Origin: Candidatus Obscuribacterales bacterium
GTDB taxonomy: Bacteria; Cyanobacteriota; Vampirovibrionia; Obscuribacterales; Obscuribacteraceae
Assembly: GCA_019746975.1 (NCBI GenBank)
Contig: JAIERK010000196.1
Location: 1 to 38,420, forward strand
Direction of reading: 5' to 3'
DNA length: 38,420 bases
Made by a program: the position numbers and the translations under genes. The notes below the pieces were generated by a model, which had not been told where the DNA came from, searched no databases, and was given only the letters and a program-made list of their open reading frames with translations. Below, in pieces: positions 25,965 through 35,036 of the stretch; positions within the stretch are counted from its first letter, which is position 1, and each line of letters opens with the position of its first letter.

Positions 25965-28900
25965 TTAGTCCTTTTCCTTTCTTGTCAGGGCTTCAATTGC
26001 GCGTCGCGCACTCTGTCTGTACCTAGGATCATTGATCATTCGCCAGATGCCGGCTGCTTGTCCCGGGTTCGAGTTCTCTAAACTCAGTAGCTCCTGGAAG
26101 AGCGGTAATGCTGCTCGCCTGTCACCTTCCAGCGTGTTGGAGTCAGCGAACATCTGGATAAAGAAGGCGCGCGCAGCTTCGTTATCAGGACCCTCGAATC
26201 TTTTCTCCAACTGTCTCAATTCTGTAGCGGTGAACCCGATCAGGGCTGAAATGTATGGCTGCTCTCCCTCTTCCGATCGAAAACGATCATGGAGCGCTCG
26301 GGCTTCGTCGACCGACAGTGGTGGCGTTTCTGAAAGCAGTCTGAGCATCTGTCTTCCGAAGCGGCTCTCGGCGTTTTCATCGCTTGTTGCCAGCATAAGT
26401 AGCTGTCGAGCCAAGTCTGTTTTTTTTGCGCGACTAGACTTGTCTTCTTTTTCGTCCGGTATAAGCAAGTCGTAGATTGCCTTGAACTGACTGGCTGTAG
26501 CTGAGGCGAGTAACTGCTCTATAGCCGGAACGAGCGCTGGATCTGTTTTTGCCTTTTTGAGTAAATCGACGAGAAGCGGTCTAGTTTTCTCTTCTTCGTA
26601 CAATCGTTGAGCGCGCTCGATTCCGTCGTTCGAGCTCAGCTGGATGAGTGTTCTCGCGAGTTCGTGCGTCGTCGGATCGTTGAGCATTCCGAGCACCCAT
26701 GTAGAGCTTTGTCTCTCGTCTGTGAGTACTGCTTCTATGCGAGCTATTTCCTTGCTGCTGCCGTACTTCAAGACCTCTCGAAAATATTCTGTCGCACCTG
26801 CGAACTTCGGATCCTTCGCGAGTCTGAAGAACTTGGTGCAGGACTGTTCTGAAGTCAGACTCTTCAAGGCATCCAAAGCTTGGTCCTTGGTTCTGGGATC
26901 AAGCAGTGCATCGGAGACCAGTTTGAATGCCTCGCCGCTCGTGTCTTTGGCACCCAGGACTCTTGCTATGTTTCCGAGTATTCGCTGGTTGCCGGGCTCG
27001 GCGCTGGATTGCACAAGCCCCGAGAACATGGTTCCAAGTGCTTTTTCCCGTTCGTCCTTCGGCGCGGTCATCATACGGAGCATTTCGTGTGTACCGCGTT
27101 GTCTGCCCATACTCAGTGCGTTTATCAGCGCATTACCCCGCGCGTGAGTGGCTGGATTGGCGAGCAAGTCGACAACGAATTTTGCACCACCAGCGGTGTC
27201 CGGATTGGCCGCTAAGTCGAGAATTGCGGCTGCGGAAATCGATGGTTGCGGTGGGGGCGGGAGGTCCGGATCATTAGGAGTTCGCGGTAAATCTCGCATC
27301 TCTAAGAGCTGTGCTACCGCCTTGAGCTTGCTATTGTTGTCGGCGATCTGGAAGATCGCTTGAAGGGGCGGCCCGGCAGGGCGAGCTGTCTTTGTCAGAA
27401 TGGTCACTGCGAGCGTCGAGTCTCTCTTGAATAGGTCGAACAGCCGTTCTCCGAGTTGGCGTCGCTGAGGATCTTCGGCTTCCAGATTGGTCACCATTTC
27501 GGAGAGTTGCGGGCGGATTGTCGGGTGTCGATTTGCCAGCTCTAAAATCTTCATTGCTCTGAATCTGCTCTCGTCTTTCGATGGATTGTCGGGATCGCTT
27601 TCCATCGATGTTTTCAACATCGCGATTGCGTCCGATGATAGCCCCGATTGGAGCAAACTTACAGCGCGCTCTCTTTCTACTGTGTCCTTGCGATTGATCC
27701 ATCCGTAGTATTTCTCGGTTTCAAGTGGTTTTCCATCACTGGTTGTATTGAGCATGTCGAGCAGCCTTTTGCCGAGAGCTGATTCAATCGAGTTGTTAGA
27801 GGCCAACATCGACATCAGACCGGCAGCACCGCTGTCAGTACGAAGCATATCGCACAACACTACGGCTGCGGTGCTTGTCGTTTTATCGCCATAGACTTTC
27901 AAAAACTCTTTCATCTGATCGGCATTTTGCATCTGGGTCAAAAATGCTTTCGTCAACTCTGGCTTTTGCTTCAAGAATGCAATCGTGTCGGCTGCGAGCT
28001 TGGAGTTGTCTTTGTTGGCAAATATTTTGGTTAGTCGAACCAGATCCTCGGGTGATTTTGCGTTAGCAAGTATAGCCCTCGCGAGATCTCTGGTTTTTGG
28101 ATTGGCATAGAGACGCTCGAGATCAGCAGCACTAGTAGGGTCTACGTCACTAGCCTTTCCGTCACTGTCTCGCAGCGAATCTCCTAGTGATCCCCTCTCC
28201 TCGCCTGGAGTGGCCATACCGAGAAATAATCTGCGTGCGGCGATTTCATTCTGTCCACCTGGTACCGTCAGATCGCGAACAACTTGACGGTAAAATTCCT
28301 GTTTGGCTGGATCCACGCGCAAATCGAGAAGTCTTCTCACGGCCTGTGGATCGTTGAGGATGCGCATAGCCTTGGTCAGTTCGGTGATCTCTTCCGGCTT
28401 GGCGGTTTTCAGATGTTCGATCACCTTGCCATATAAGTCCTTATCACTTCTCCTAGTCTGCATGAGAAGTTCAATAGCTCTGGCTCCATCCGGTCCATTC
28501 ATCAGGCGCGACAGCGATTGTGTGGAATCAGCTGGCGATGCCGAGCCTACGGCAGACATGATCGAGTTGAAAGTTTGAATGTCAGTGCCGCGAAATGCGC
28601 CGATAGCGAAAGATCTCTCGTCATTGCTTCCACCCAGAAGCTTGAGGAATGTGGTTAAGCCTTCTGTTTTTCCAGTTGACGAAGTTGCGTATGCCAGCAT
28701 CTCATTGACCGCATCAAGGGCGCGATTCCTGCGTCTGGGATCGGCTGCGGCATCGGCTCGTAGCTGCAGAAGATGTCTGATACCGGGGGCGGTGATCGGA
28801 TCTGTCAAAAGCTTGTGAGCGTTTTCGCGCTGGACGCGATCTGAAATCGACAAAAGTTGTAGCGCTTCTTTTCGCTCCTGGTTGGTCCCGGTGAGCATTT

Positions 28901-30014
28901 TTGTGATGTTTTCCGCCATTGTTTTGTCTGCAGGCAGCGAACTACCCATGAGGTCGAATAGCTCGCCAGCAGCTGTGGGAGAGTTGAGCAACGTGTCTAA
29001 AACGGGCTTCTTCTCAGGGGTTTTGACGAGATCCAGTAATCTGGAAATGTGTTCGGGATTGTCGAATCTGTTGATCATATCCAGAACATCTTTTCGGTGA
29101 GCGCCATCCAGTAGAGCCGAAGCGCGCTCGAACAGTTCCGGATTCGTAGAGTTCAATTCGAGCAATCGGCTGGCGCTGGTCGAATCGCCTGATGCGAGAA
29201 GTTCTTTGAGCTGGTTAAATTGTTCGGGTGATCCAGTCTGCCTTAACTCGAGCATCGAGGACATGTTTTCCTGTGTAAATGGAAATGGTGCGCAGAGGAT
29301 AGTGAGTGCGTCGTCTCTGATCGCCGGCTGTTTAAGCATTGCGATCATATCTGTGAAGAGCTGGTTGTCAGCCGGCTCTTCGCTAGTCATGCATCTAAGC
29401 AACAGCTCGGCGGCAGAGTTGTATTTTGGGTCATCGCTCTTTAAGAGCTCGACTATCTCCTTGACTGCATCGGTGTTGGTACCACTTCTAACAAGCTCTA
29501 GCAGTCCGTGTCTGTGATCGACGAGCCTTAGTTTGGACAGCACTGCACTCAAGGTGCTCTTGTCCAATGGTGGTTTGTCGCGATCGGCATGCTCTAGAAT
29601 CAGCTTGGCGTCTCGGACTTTGTAAGAATCGATGTTTTCCTTGTCCTGGGAAAACATCTTCGATAGCGCTTCCGCGAGTGCTTTATCGACGGGGTTGTTT
29701 GATTGCTGTAAGGCGGCGATCGATCTTGCAATTTCTGCGGGTGGTGGGATGGGCTGCGGATCGTCGTCTGTTATTGGGATTTTCGTATCGCCCTTTCGAG
29801 ATGCCTTGTCATCGGTACTCGATCGCACATCATCATCATCATCACACAGTGTCAGTGTGCCGAATATTGGTGAGATGATGTCCTCAGGTTTGCTCTTGGT
29901 TTTTTCAATGCTCGTGCTCCACAACGCAAGCACGTCAATGCCTAATGGTGTCGAAAATTTTTCAAACGGCGCGGTCGAGTCTGAAGCGCCTGTACGCTCC
30001 GTATTCATGCCCAA
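25965..30014 (-). CDS. Large alpha-solenoid (HEAT/ARM-like) repeat protein, 1349 aa
   Basis: The start has GAGGAA eight bases upstream. The N-terminal ~110 residues are disordered, with a run of five Asp (encoded by a GAT repeat) and Pro-rich DDDPQPIPPP. From about residue 110 to the end the protein is a continuous array of degenerate helical repeats of about 35-45 residues, rich in LLxL, RLLDL and LTDP-type motifs (for example EIVELLKSDDPKYNSAAELLL and RMINDPRYRQSARRAIEAL at the C-terminus). No signal peptide, span or catalytic motif, so cytoplasmic by default. It resembles the giant protein at the left edge in architecture and codon style, but lacks that protein's TPR region. HEAT/ARM solenoids bind proteins; the partner is unknown. 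It stands alone on the minus strand. Confidence 0.88.
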   Translation of the reverse strand: MGMNTERTGASDSTAPFEKFSTPLGIDVLALWSTSIEKTKSKPEDIISPIFGTLTLCDDDDDVRSSTDDKASRKGDTKIPITDDDPQPIPPPAEIARSIAALQQSNNPVDKALAEALSKMFSQDKENIDSYKVRDAKLILEHADRDKPPLDKSTLSAVLSKLRLVDHRHGLLELVRSGTNTDAVKEIVELLKSDDPKYNSAAELLLRCMTSEEPADNQLFTDMIAMLKQPAIRDDALTILCAPFPFTQENMSSMLELRQTGSPEQFNQLKELLASGDSTSASRLLELNSTNPELFERASALLDGAHRKDVLDMINRFDNPEHISRLLDLVKTPEKKPVLDTLLNSPTAAGELFDLMGSSLPADKTMAENITKMLTGTNQERKEALQLLSISDRVQRENAHKLLTDPITAPGIRHLLQLRADAAADPRRRNRALDAVNEMLAYATSSTGKTEGLTTFLKLLGGSNDERSFAIGAFRGTDIQTFNSIMSAVGSASPADSTQSLSRLMNGPDGARAIELLMQTRRSDKDLYGKVIEHLKTAKPEEITELTKAMRILNDPQAVRRLLDLRVDPAKQEFYRQVVRDLTVPGGQNEIAARRLFLGMATPGEERGSLGDSLRDSDGKASDVDPTSAADLERLYANPKTRDLARAILANAKSPEDLVRLTKIFANKDNSKLAADTIAFLKQKPELTKAFLTQMQNADQMKEFLKVYGDKTTSTAAVVLCDMLRTDSGAAGLMSMLASNNSIESALGKRLLDMLNTTSDGKPLETEKYYGWINRKDTVERERAVSLLQSGLSSDAIAMLKTSMESDPDNPSKDESRFRAMKILELANRHPTIRPQLSEMVTNLEAEDPQRRQLGERLFDLFKRDSTLAVTILTKTARPAGPPLQAIFQIADNNSKLKAVAQLLEMRDLPRTPNDPDLPPPPQPSISAAAILDLAANPDTAGGAKFVVDLLANPATHARGNALINALSMGRQRGTHEMLRMMTAPKDEREKALGTMFSGLVQSSAEPGNQRILGNIARVLGAKDTSGEAFKLVSDALLDPRTKDQALDALKSLTSEQSCTKFFRLAKDPKFAGATEYFREVLKYGSSKEIARIEAVLTDERQSSTWVLGMLNDPTTHELARTLIQLSSNDGIERAQRLYEEEKTRPLLVDLLKKAKTDPALVPAIEQLLASATASQFKAIYDLLIPDEKEDKSSRAKKTDLARQLLMLATSDENAESRFGRQMLRLLSETPPLSVDEARALHDRFRSEEGEQPYISALIGFTATELRQLEKRFEGPDNEAARAFFIQMFADSNTLEGDRRAALPLFQELLSLENSNPGQAAGIWRMINDPRYRQSARRAIEALTRKEKD

Positions 30015-30258
30015 TTCCTCATCACATTCTTAGTAACGAGCTTGACCAGCCTCAAGCCTCGATTTGAGTATTGACCGCCAAAGTTACGCCAGAGTTACAT
30101 GCGAACACAGGCTGGCAATCAGCATCTGCTCTTTCTTCCGAGCTCGCTTTCTCGACGAATCGACTTTTCGGAGGAGGTGCATCTCCGCTGCGGAGGGAAG
30201 TCGCCTGATGGCTGAACTGCCTCAGTGGGCACTAGCAGTATGTGGTGTTCTGAAACTT
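30015..30258. other. Minus-strand upstream region of the solenoid gene
   Basis: About 245 bases between the small ORF pair and the 1349-residue gene, all on the minus strand. No separate gene is convincing and no promoter was placed. A 175-codon plus-strand frame across this area has neither RBS nor recognisable sequence. Confidence 0.35.
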
Positions 30259-30420
30259 TTAGAGTTGATTGGTTCCGCCTCGCTGGAACCCGCGCGCCAT
30301 CTTTGTGTCCCACTCGGTCGGCTCGGTCTCAATTGGTGCGATGACGGTGAAGGTCTTTCCGTCCTTGCCTATGGCGACACTCATGTCAGCCGACGGGACC
30401 AGTGTTATCCACTTTCTCAT
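30259..30420 (-). CDS. Small unknown protein, 53 aa, overlaps upstream gene
   Basis: Starts MRKWITLVPSADM and ends GFQRGGTNQL. Its ATG overlaps the TGA of the preceding minus-strand frame (ATGA), a common sign of translational coupling. The sequence reads like a small soluble domain (SVAIGKDGKTFTVIAPIETEPTEWDTK) rather than random translation. The family is unknown. It is too short for ordinary ORF calling and lies between two well-supported genes. Confidence 0.5.
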   Translation of the reverse strand: MRKWITLVPSADMSVAIGKDGKTFTVIAPIETEPTEWDTKMARGFQRGGTNQL

Positions 30421-30662
30421 TTGAGCGGAAAGCAGTCTTTAGCTAACGATGTGGATTCTGGTTGCATCCGCATTGCGTTGCCGATTTTTGCAACATCGTT
30501 TGCGTTGATGTCGTCCGAAGCTGTTTGCGAGTTTGACAGTAGCTGTTCACGACGGAAAACGGACTTGTCCTGTTGGCGGTGCACCCCGTAATCAGTTCTG
30601 ATTCTTGGGAAATTGGTCCAGTTTGGGATAACGGACATGCTTGTGGGAGAATTATTTTCCAC
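30417..30662 (-). CDS. Small unknown protein, up to 81 aa
   Basis: The frame starts at GTG 30662, or more probably at ATG 30638 (73 residues, MSVIPNWTNFPRIRTDYG). It is polar and helical in its second half (TASDDINANDVAKIGNAMRM), with no signal peptide. No strong RBS is seen at either start, which lowers confidence. It is coupled by ATGA to the 53-residue gene. It is divergent from the class III aminotransferase at 30818. Function unknown. Confidence 0.45.
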   Translation of the reverse strand: MENNSPTSMSVIPNWTNFPRIRTDYGVHRQQDKSVFRREQLLSNSQTASDDINANDVAKIGNAMRMQPESTSLAKDCFPLK

Positions 30663-30817
30663 TCTTTTTGTCAGTTGACTTCTTGGAAAACATTGTCATT
30701 GCACGGCTTTGGACAATTCTGTCGGGCGAGTGTCGCTTGCAAAGCCAATGGGATCAGCAAGGAGATCCCTGGTAAGATCAGCACGTTTCACCCAAGATAC
30801 CCCTCGAGGACGCTTCC

Positions 30818-32212
30818 ATGAGCGCTTTTTTTCCAAGGAACTTTCGAAAACGATATCCGGTAATCAAGTCAGCCAAAGGCGTTTGGATTACCGATACCGA
30901 CGAGAAGACCTATCTGGATGGTTGCAGCGGCGCTGTAGTTGCCAACCTCGGCTTCGGAGTCAAAGAGATTTCGGATGCGATAACGAAACAGGTCGAACAA
31001 GCACCGTTCGCGCACACTTCGCAATTTCTCTCAGAAGCGGCGCTTCGGCTTGCTGATAGAATCATTGAATTGGCTCCTGCGCCATTTCAGAATGGTGGGC
31101 GTGTATACTTCGCCTCCGGTGGCTCCGAAGCGGTCGAGACCGCGCTCAAGATGGCGAGAGGGTTCTTCGTCGAGACCGGTGAGCCAACTCGAAATATCGT
31201 CATCTCTCGTTGGCCTGGATATCATGGAGCGACCCTGGGAGCGCTGTCGGCGACCGGGCATCTTGCTCGTCGCAAGCCATATTTGCCTGTCCTCAAGGCA
31301 CCTGCAATGATCCACACTGATTATCGCTATCGTTGTCAGTGTGGTGCCGGACCAGAGTCCTGCTACAACGATCGCTGTTCTATTCAACGTGCCGATGAAC
31401 TGGAAGAAGCGATTTTGCTGCACGGACCCAACAATGTAATGGCTTTTATCGGAGAGCCGATTGTTGGAGCCGCTCTTGGAGCTGCTGTTCCAGGGAAAAA
31501 TTACTGGCAGCGCATAAGAGAGATCTGCACCAAATACGGTGTGCTGTTGATCGCGGATGAAGTGATGACCGGACTCGGTCGCACTGGTGCCAACTTTGCC
31601 ATGCAGCATTTTAATGCTGACCCCGACATTATTGCGTTAGGAAAAGGTGTGGCGGCCGGATATCAGCCGCTCAGCGCGATTTTGTCCAGTGCGAAGGTGT
31701 CCGCCGCTTTCGAAGCTGGCAGCGGAGTCTTCGAGCATGGGTTTACCTATAGCGGGCACCCAACCTCGTGCGCAGCCGGGCTGGCAGCGGTACAGTATGT
31801 CATTGACAATCAGCTCGTCACACATGTGGCTAAGCGCGAGTACGATTTCTTTCTCCGTCTCGAGACGCTTAAGAAGTGGGACTTCGTTGGCGATGTAAGA
31901 GGTAAGGGATATCTGGCTGGTATCGAACTCGTAAAAAGTCGAGACACCAAGGAGCCGTTCCCGCAGTCCTTCAAGGCTAATGCTGTTCTTTCTGAACTGG
32001 CTCGGGAAGAAGGTTTGCTCGTTTATCCGGGGTCTGGGTTTATCGATGGATCCCTTGGCGATCACATCATGATTGCGCCTCCATTCGTAATCAAGGAAGA
32101 TGAGATGGAGGAGCTGTTCAAGCGGCTCGAAGCTGCCCTGACTCGATTCGCTGTATTGGTCGGCGACACATTCCCGCGAGCGGAGCTTAAGCAGACTCTT
32201 CTGAGTGTGTGA
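30818..32212 (+). CDS. Class III PLP-dependent aminotransferase
   Basis: 464 residues. PLP phosphate-binding SGGSEA is at 100-105, the aspartate pairing with the ring nitrogen is in ADEVMTGLGRTG (D247), and the aldimine lysine is K276 in ALGKGVAAGY. TYSGHPTSCAAGLA is the partner-subunit motif. The overall pattern is that of omega-amino-acid:pyruvate or adenosylmethionine-type class III enzymes. It should move an amino group from an omega-amine or amino acid to a keto acid in the cytoplasm; the substrate cannot be told. A small cysteine cluster (C173, C175, C182, C187) sits in a loop, as in several unassigned members of the family. GAGG lies nine bases upstream. The gene is monocistronic, with a 7-bp hairpin (32222-32241) ten bases after the stop. 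Confidence 0.93.
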   Translation: MSAFFPRNFRKRYPVIKSAKGVWITDTDEKTYLDGCSGAVVANLGFGVKEISDAITKQVEQAPFAHTSQFLSEAALRLADRIIELAPAPFQNGGRVYFASGGSEAVETALKMARGFFVETGEPTRNIVISRWPGYHGATLGALSATGHLARRKPYLPVLKAPAMIHTDYRYRCQCGAGPESCYNDRCSIQRADELEEAILLHGPNNVMAFIGEPIVGAALGAAVPGKNYWQRIREICTKYGVLLIADEVMTGLGRTGANFAMQHFNADPDIIALGKGVAAGYQPLSAILSSAKVSAAFEAGSGVFEHGFTYSGHPTSCAAGLAAVQYVIDNQLVTHVAKREYDFFLRLETLKKWDFVGDVRGKGYLAGIELVKSRDTKEPFPQSFKANAVLSELAREEGLLVYPGSGFIDGSLGDHIMIAPPFVIKEDEMEELFKRLEAALTRFAVLVGDTFPRAELKQTLLSV

Positions 32213-32360
32213 GATTCTGATTGAGGTACCCGACTACCTCAGCAATAGTTTGTAAAAGCGGGATGCCCTGGCTTATGGCGTGTTGCTGACAGTGGCTCTC
32301 TACTGCTTTCGTCGAGGCGCATGACGCGGACTCTTGGTTGAGAATAAGAACGTGGGTCAT
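32187..32360 (-). CDS. Possible small protein downstream of the retropepsin gene, 57 aa
   Basis: Starts MTHVLILNQESASC, 22 bases after the retropepsin stop on the same strand. It looks soluble and has three cysteines. Against it: no clear RBS, its 3' end overlaps the end of the aminotransferase gene on the other strand, and a hairpin lies inside it. An upstream in-frame GTG at 32405 overlaps the retropepsin gene. Confidence 0.3.
   Translation of the reverse strand: MTHVLILNQESASCASTKAVESHCQQHAISQGIPLLQTIAEVVGYLNQNLTHSEESA
32222..32241 (+). terminator. Possible weak terminator after aminotransferase
   Basis: TGAGGTA and TACCTCA form a 7-bp stem with a 6-base loop, ten bases after the stop. 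Only a poor T-tract (TAGTTTG) follows seven bases later. Confidence 0.35.
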
Positions 32361-32382
32361 CGAACGGATACCTGAGGGTCGT

Positions 32383-33627
32383 TCAGTGAAAAAATCGCAA
32401 CACACCGTTCTTGTTGTCGATGGTATAGCGCCAATCGCTGAAGAATGGTTGCCCCAGCAGTCCGTGTGGATGATTGAGCATCCCGGAGTTAGCGCTGGTC
32501 AGCACTGATACCATGTGTCCTCGCTGCACGATGGGGCCTAATCGTAGTTCATCCACCGGGAAGCTAATCGCTTCCTGCATTCCTCCGACGCCGCTCATAA
32601 TCATCCGCTGTCCATCGGCGGGAACCTCTATCTGGAGCTGTCTGATGTTGTTCGCCGTGAGCATGGTCATTGCGGCACCAGTATCGACGATCATACCGGA
32701 CTTTAGTCCGCCTGGCATTTCTACATCGACAACCAGGTGGTTGCCTATCCTTCGGAATGGCACAGAGAATGGGTCTTTTGCAACATTGCGTTCGGTGGGT
32801 TTGCGAAAGTAGATGCAACTTCCCTTGTTGTCGAACTCGTACTCGAGATTTTCGAAGAATGGTTGTCCCAAAAGGGGATAATGATCCCATTCATCTGCAA
32901 CCGTGCATCTGACGCGCTTCTTTATTCCACCGACTTTGATCTCGAGATAGACTACGTGAGCAGCAACCAGGCCGCCTATGCCACCGCTGATAGTGCTGCG
33001 TGCTTTTTCGGGGATTCGAAGTCCCAACGCCTCCAACTGATTGCGACCCAGGAAGACGCCAGCGGCACCTGTGTCAAACTTCATTTCGATGGGGCGACCG
33101 TTGATCGCACCGTTGACGATAATGTCGTCGTGACCGGAGCGTTTGAAGTAGACCTTCGATGAGTCAGGTATGATATCTGGCTTCGCTTCGGTATCTTCGT
33201 CCATATCCTCGCGGGTGAATTTATGCTCTCTCTTGAACATCAGCGCATCTGGACGGACTGTATCCGGGGTTTTTACCTGTTTGACATCATCCAATTTGAT
33301 CAAATTCTGTTGCGCTAACTTGGCTGCCTCGGAGCCTGGGAAGCGGATGACGATGTCTTGATACAGGCTCGCAGCGGTTTTTACATCATGAGAGTGATGA
33401 TAGGCAATGGCTTTATAATAGAGTGCCATGGAGTCATTGGGAGAGATTCCTAGTCGCTGATCGAAGTATCTTATCGCAGCGGCAAAATCCTTCTTCTTCA
33501 GCATCGTCATGCCGTAATCGAAGTATTGATCGGCGCCGGCTGAAGGTGGAAAAAGTACGAGCATGGCTGTCACGATTGTCAATACTCGCGTCAACGGTGC
33601 GGTCTTGCTCGGTCTTGGCGTTGACAA
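32383..33627 (-). CDS. Secreted TPR protein with two retropepsin-like aspartyl protease domains
   Basis: 414 residues from a TTG start with AGGA eight bases upstream, which gives a full signal peptide (about 1-32). Two TPR units (FAAAIRYFDQRLGISPN, KTAASLYQDIVIRFPG) occupy about 35-110. After a charged linker come two aspartyl protease domains. The first has FDTGAAG (D185) and LLGQPFF (252-258); the second has VDTGAAM (D315) and LLGQPFF (390-396). Retropepsins normally dimerise to build one active site from two DTG motifs. Here both halves lie in one chain, like a pepsin. Location is periplasmic or extracellular. The gene begins 11 bases after the stop of the upstream histidine kinase gene, so they form an operon. 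Confidence 0.9.
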   Translation of the reverse strand: MSTPRPSKTAPLTRVLTIVTAMLVLFPPSAGADQYFDYGMTMLKKKDFAAAIRYFDQRLGISPNDSMALYYKAIAYHHSHDVKTAASLYQDIVIRFPGSEAAKLAQQNLIKLDDVKQVKTPDTVRPDALMFKREHKFTREDMDEDTEAKPDIIPDSSKVYFKRSGHDDIIVNGAINGRPIEMKFDTGAAGVFLGRNQLEALGLRIPEKARSTISGGIGGLVAAHVVYLEIKVGGIKKRVRCTVADEWDHYPLLGQPFFENLEYEFDNKGSCIYFRKPTERNVAKDPFSVPFRRIGNHLVVDVEMPGGLKSGMIVDTGAAMTMLTANNIRQLQIEVPADGQRMIMSGVGGMQEAISFPVDELRLGPIVQRGHMVSVLTSANSGMLNHPHGLLGQPFFSDWRYTIDNKNGVLRFFH

Positions 33628-33638
33628 ATCTCAAATCC

Positions 33639-34757
33639 TCACGTGCGAAAATTTTCGTCCATCAGAGGTATGGAAAAACAAAATGTGCTCCCCTTGCCCT
33701 CTTCGCTTTGCACCCATATGCGCCCCTTATGTTTTTCAACAAGCGATTTGCAGATTGCAAGCCCGAGACCAAAGCCTCGACGCTTTGTCTCCTTCGGTTG
33801 ATTGAGTTGTCTGTAGCGTTCAAAAATGGCTGATTGCAGTTGTTTTGGAATTCCAGGCCCACGATCTTTGATTCTAAATACGACGCCTGCACCTTCTAGA
33901 CCGGCTGAGATTGTCACTATGGAGCCAGCGGGGGAAAACTTTATGGCATTGCCGACCAGGTTGACGATAACCTGGACAACTCGGTCTTCGTCGGCCCAGA
34001 AGACATCGTTGGTGACTTCTTTGTCGATTTCGACATTGGCGCCTTTAGCGGCAGCCTGACTGGCGTATATCGCTCGATCTACCACAACGTTGGTGGTTGT
34101 CTCCTGTAAGTCCGGTTCGAACTCGCCCGAATCGATCTTCTCGGCATCAAGCAGATCGACTACCAGAGATATGAGCAGATCGGCGCTTGATTGGGCTCTG
34201 TCGATGGCGCGATTGCCCTGGTCGGATACCGGTCCATATGCGCCTTCCGATGCCATGGTCAGAAAGCCGCGAATCGAGGTCAAGGGGGTGCGCAAGTCGT
34301 GACTGACCATGGCCACGAAGTCTTGCCTCAGTCGGTCAAGGCGTGAGCGTTCTGTGATGTCCTGGACGTGGACAAAATTGAGCTGAGCGTCGAATTCATT
34401 GACGATGATTTCAGCTGGAAATGTTTCGCCGCCCTTTCGTCGCGCCATTACCGGGACCGGTTTCGGATTGACTCGCAAGAACTGTAAGTCTGGAAACAGT
34501 TCTGTAATTTTCTTGCTCACTAGCTCCTCGGTTTGATACCCGAAGAACTCTTCGATTAGCTTGTTGAGCGCTTCTATGCGCTGTTGTCCGTTGACTACCA
34601 GCAGTCCCAACGGAATGCTGTACAGAATGTCGCGAGTTTTGCTTTGTTGCACCGAAAGTGTTGTCTTGAGCGTCTTGATGACCGACTCATGCCGTTTGAC
34701 GAGTTCGCTCAATTCTTCGTAAGTGAGAGGTGTTGCGGGCTTGTCTGAGTTAGTCAT
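33639..34757 (-). CDS. Soluble PAS-domain sensor histidine kinase (copy 1)
   Basis: 372 residues, no membrane span. A short coiled coil (about 12-42) precedes a PAS domain (about 43-137, ending VHVQDITERSRLD). HisKA carries H153 in MVSHDLRTPL. HATPase_c has the N box NLVGNAIKFSP (N266, N270), G1 DRGPGIP (about 298-304) and G2 GFGLGLAI (328-335). It should autophosphorylate H153 and pass phosphate to a response regulator encoded elsewhere, since none is in the window. It is strongly similar along its whole length to the kinase encoded just upstream (35037-36134), so they arose by tandem duplication. It is followed 11 bases later by the retropepsin gene. Confidence 0.95.
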   Translation of the reverse strand: MTNSDKPATPLTYEELSELVKRHESVIKTLKTTLSVQQSKTRDILYSIPLGLLVVNGQQRIEALNKLIEEFFGYQTEELVSKKITELFPDLQFLRVNPKPVPVMARRKGGETFPAEIIVNEFDAQLNFVHVQDITERSRLDRLRQDFVAMVSHDLRTPLTSIRGFLTMASEGAYGPVSDQGNRAIDRAQSSADLLISLVVDLLDAEKIDSGEFEPDLQETTTNVVVDRAIYASQAAAKGANVEIDKEVTNDVFWADEDRVVQVIVNLVGNAIKFSPAGSIVTISAGLEGAGVVFRIKDRGPGIPKQLQSAIFERYRQLNQPKETKRRGFGLGLAICKSLVEKHKGRIWVQSEEGKGSTFCFSIPLMDENFRT

Positions 34758-35036
34758 GAGTTCACTATGTTGATGCCTGAGACTAATGTACCCGCCTTAC
34801 AACCGATGGCGCACACCACCGGGTAAATTGACGGATCGTGCGATAAATTTCGAGATTGCCGTTTTTCAGGGCAACGCGAATGCGAGTGTCCAAGTAGAAA
34901 TCGCAGTCAGAACTCGCACCAGGCGCGCCTGGCGGCGGTGCAATCAATTGTTGCGCAGGAGCGGCCGGTTGCTATGAATATCGAGAAAGAGATGCAGATT
35001 CAGCCCGGTCCAGTCCAGAGCTTAGCGGGAGCGTCG
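34758..35036. other. Gap between the two kinase genes
   Basis: About 280 bases, gene-free as far as I can see. It could hold a promoter for the second kinase and the retropepsin, which would let the two kinases be expressed differently, but no box pair could be placed. Confidence 0.35.

Noticed and set aside
29826..29846. Short trinucleotide ATC repeat as a possible satellite
   Set aside because: It encodes the Asp run of the solenoid protein and is only five to six units long.
30064..30591. 175-codon plus-strand frame
   Set aside because: TTG start without RBS and no recognisable sequence. The minus strand here has two coupled small frames that look more protein-like.
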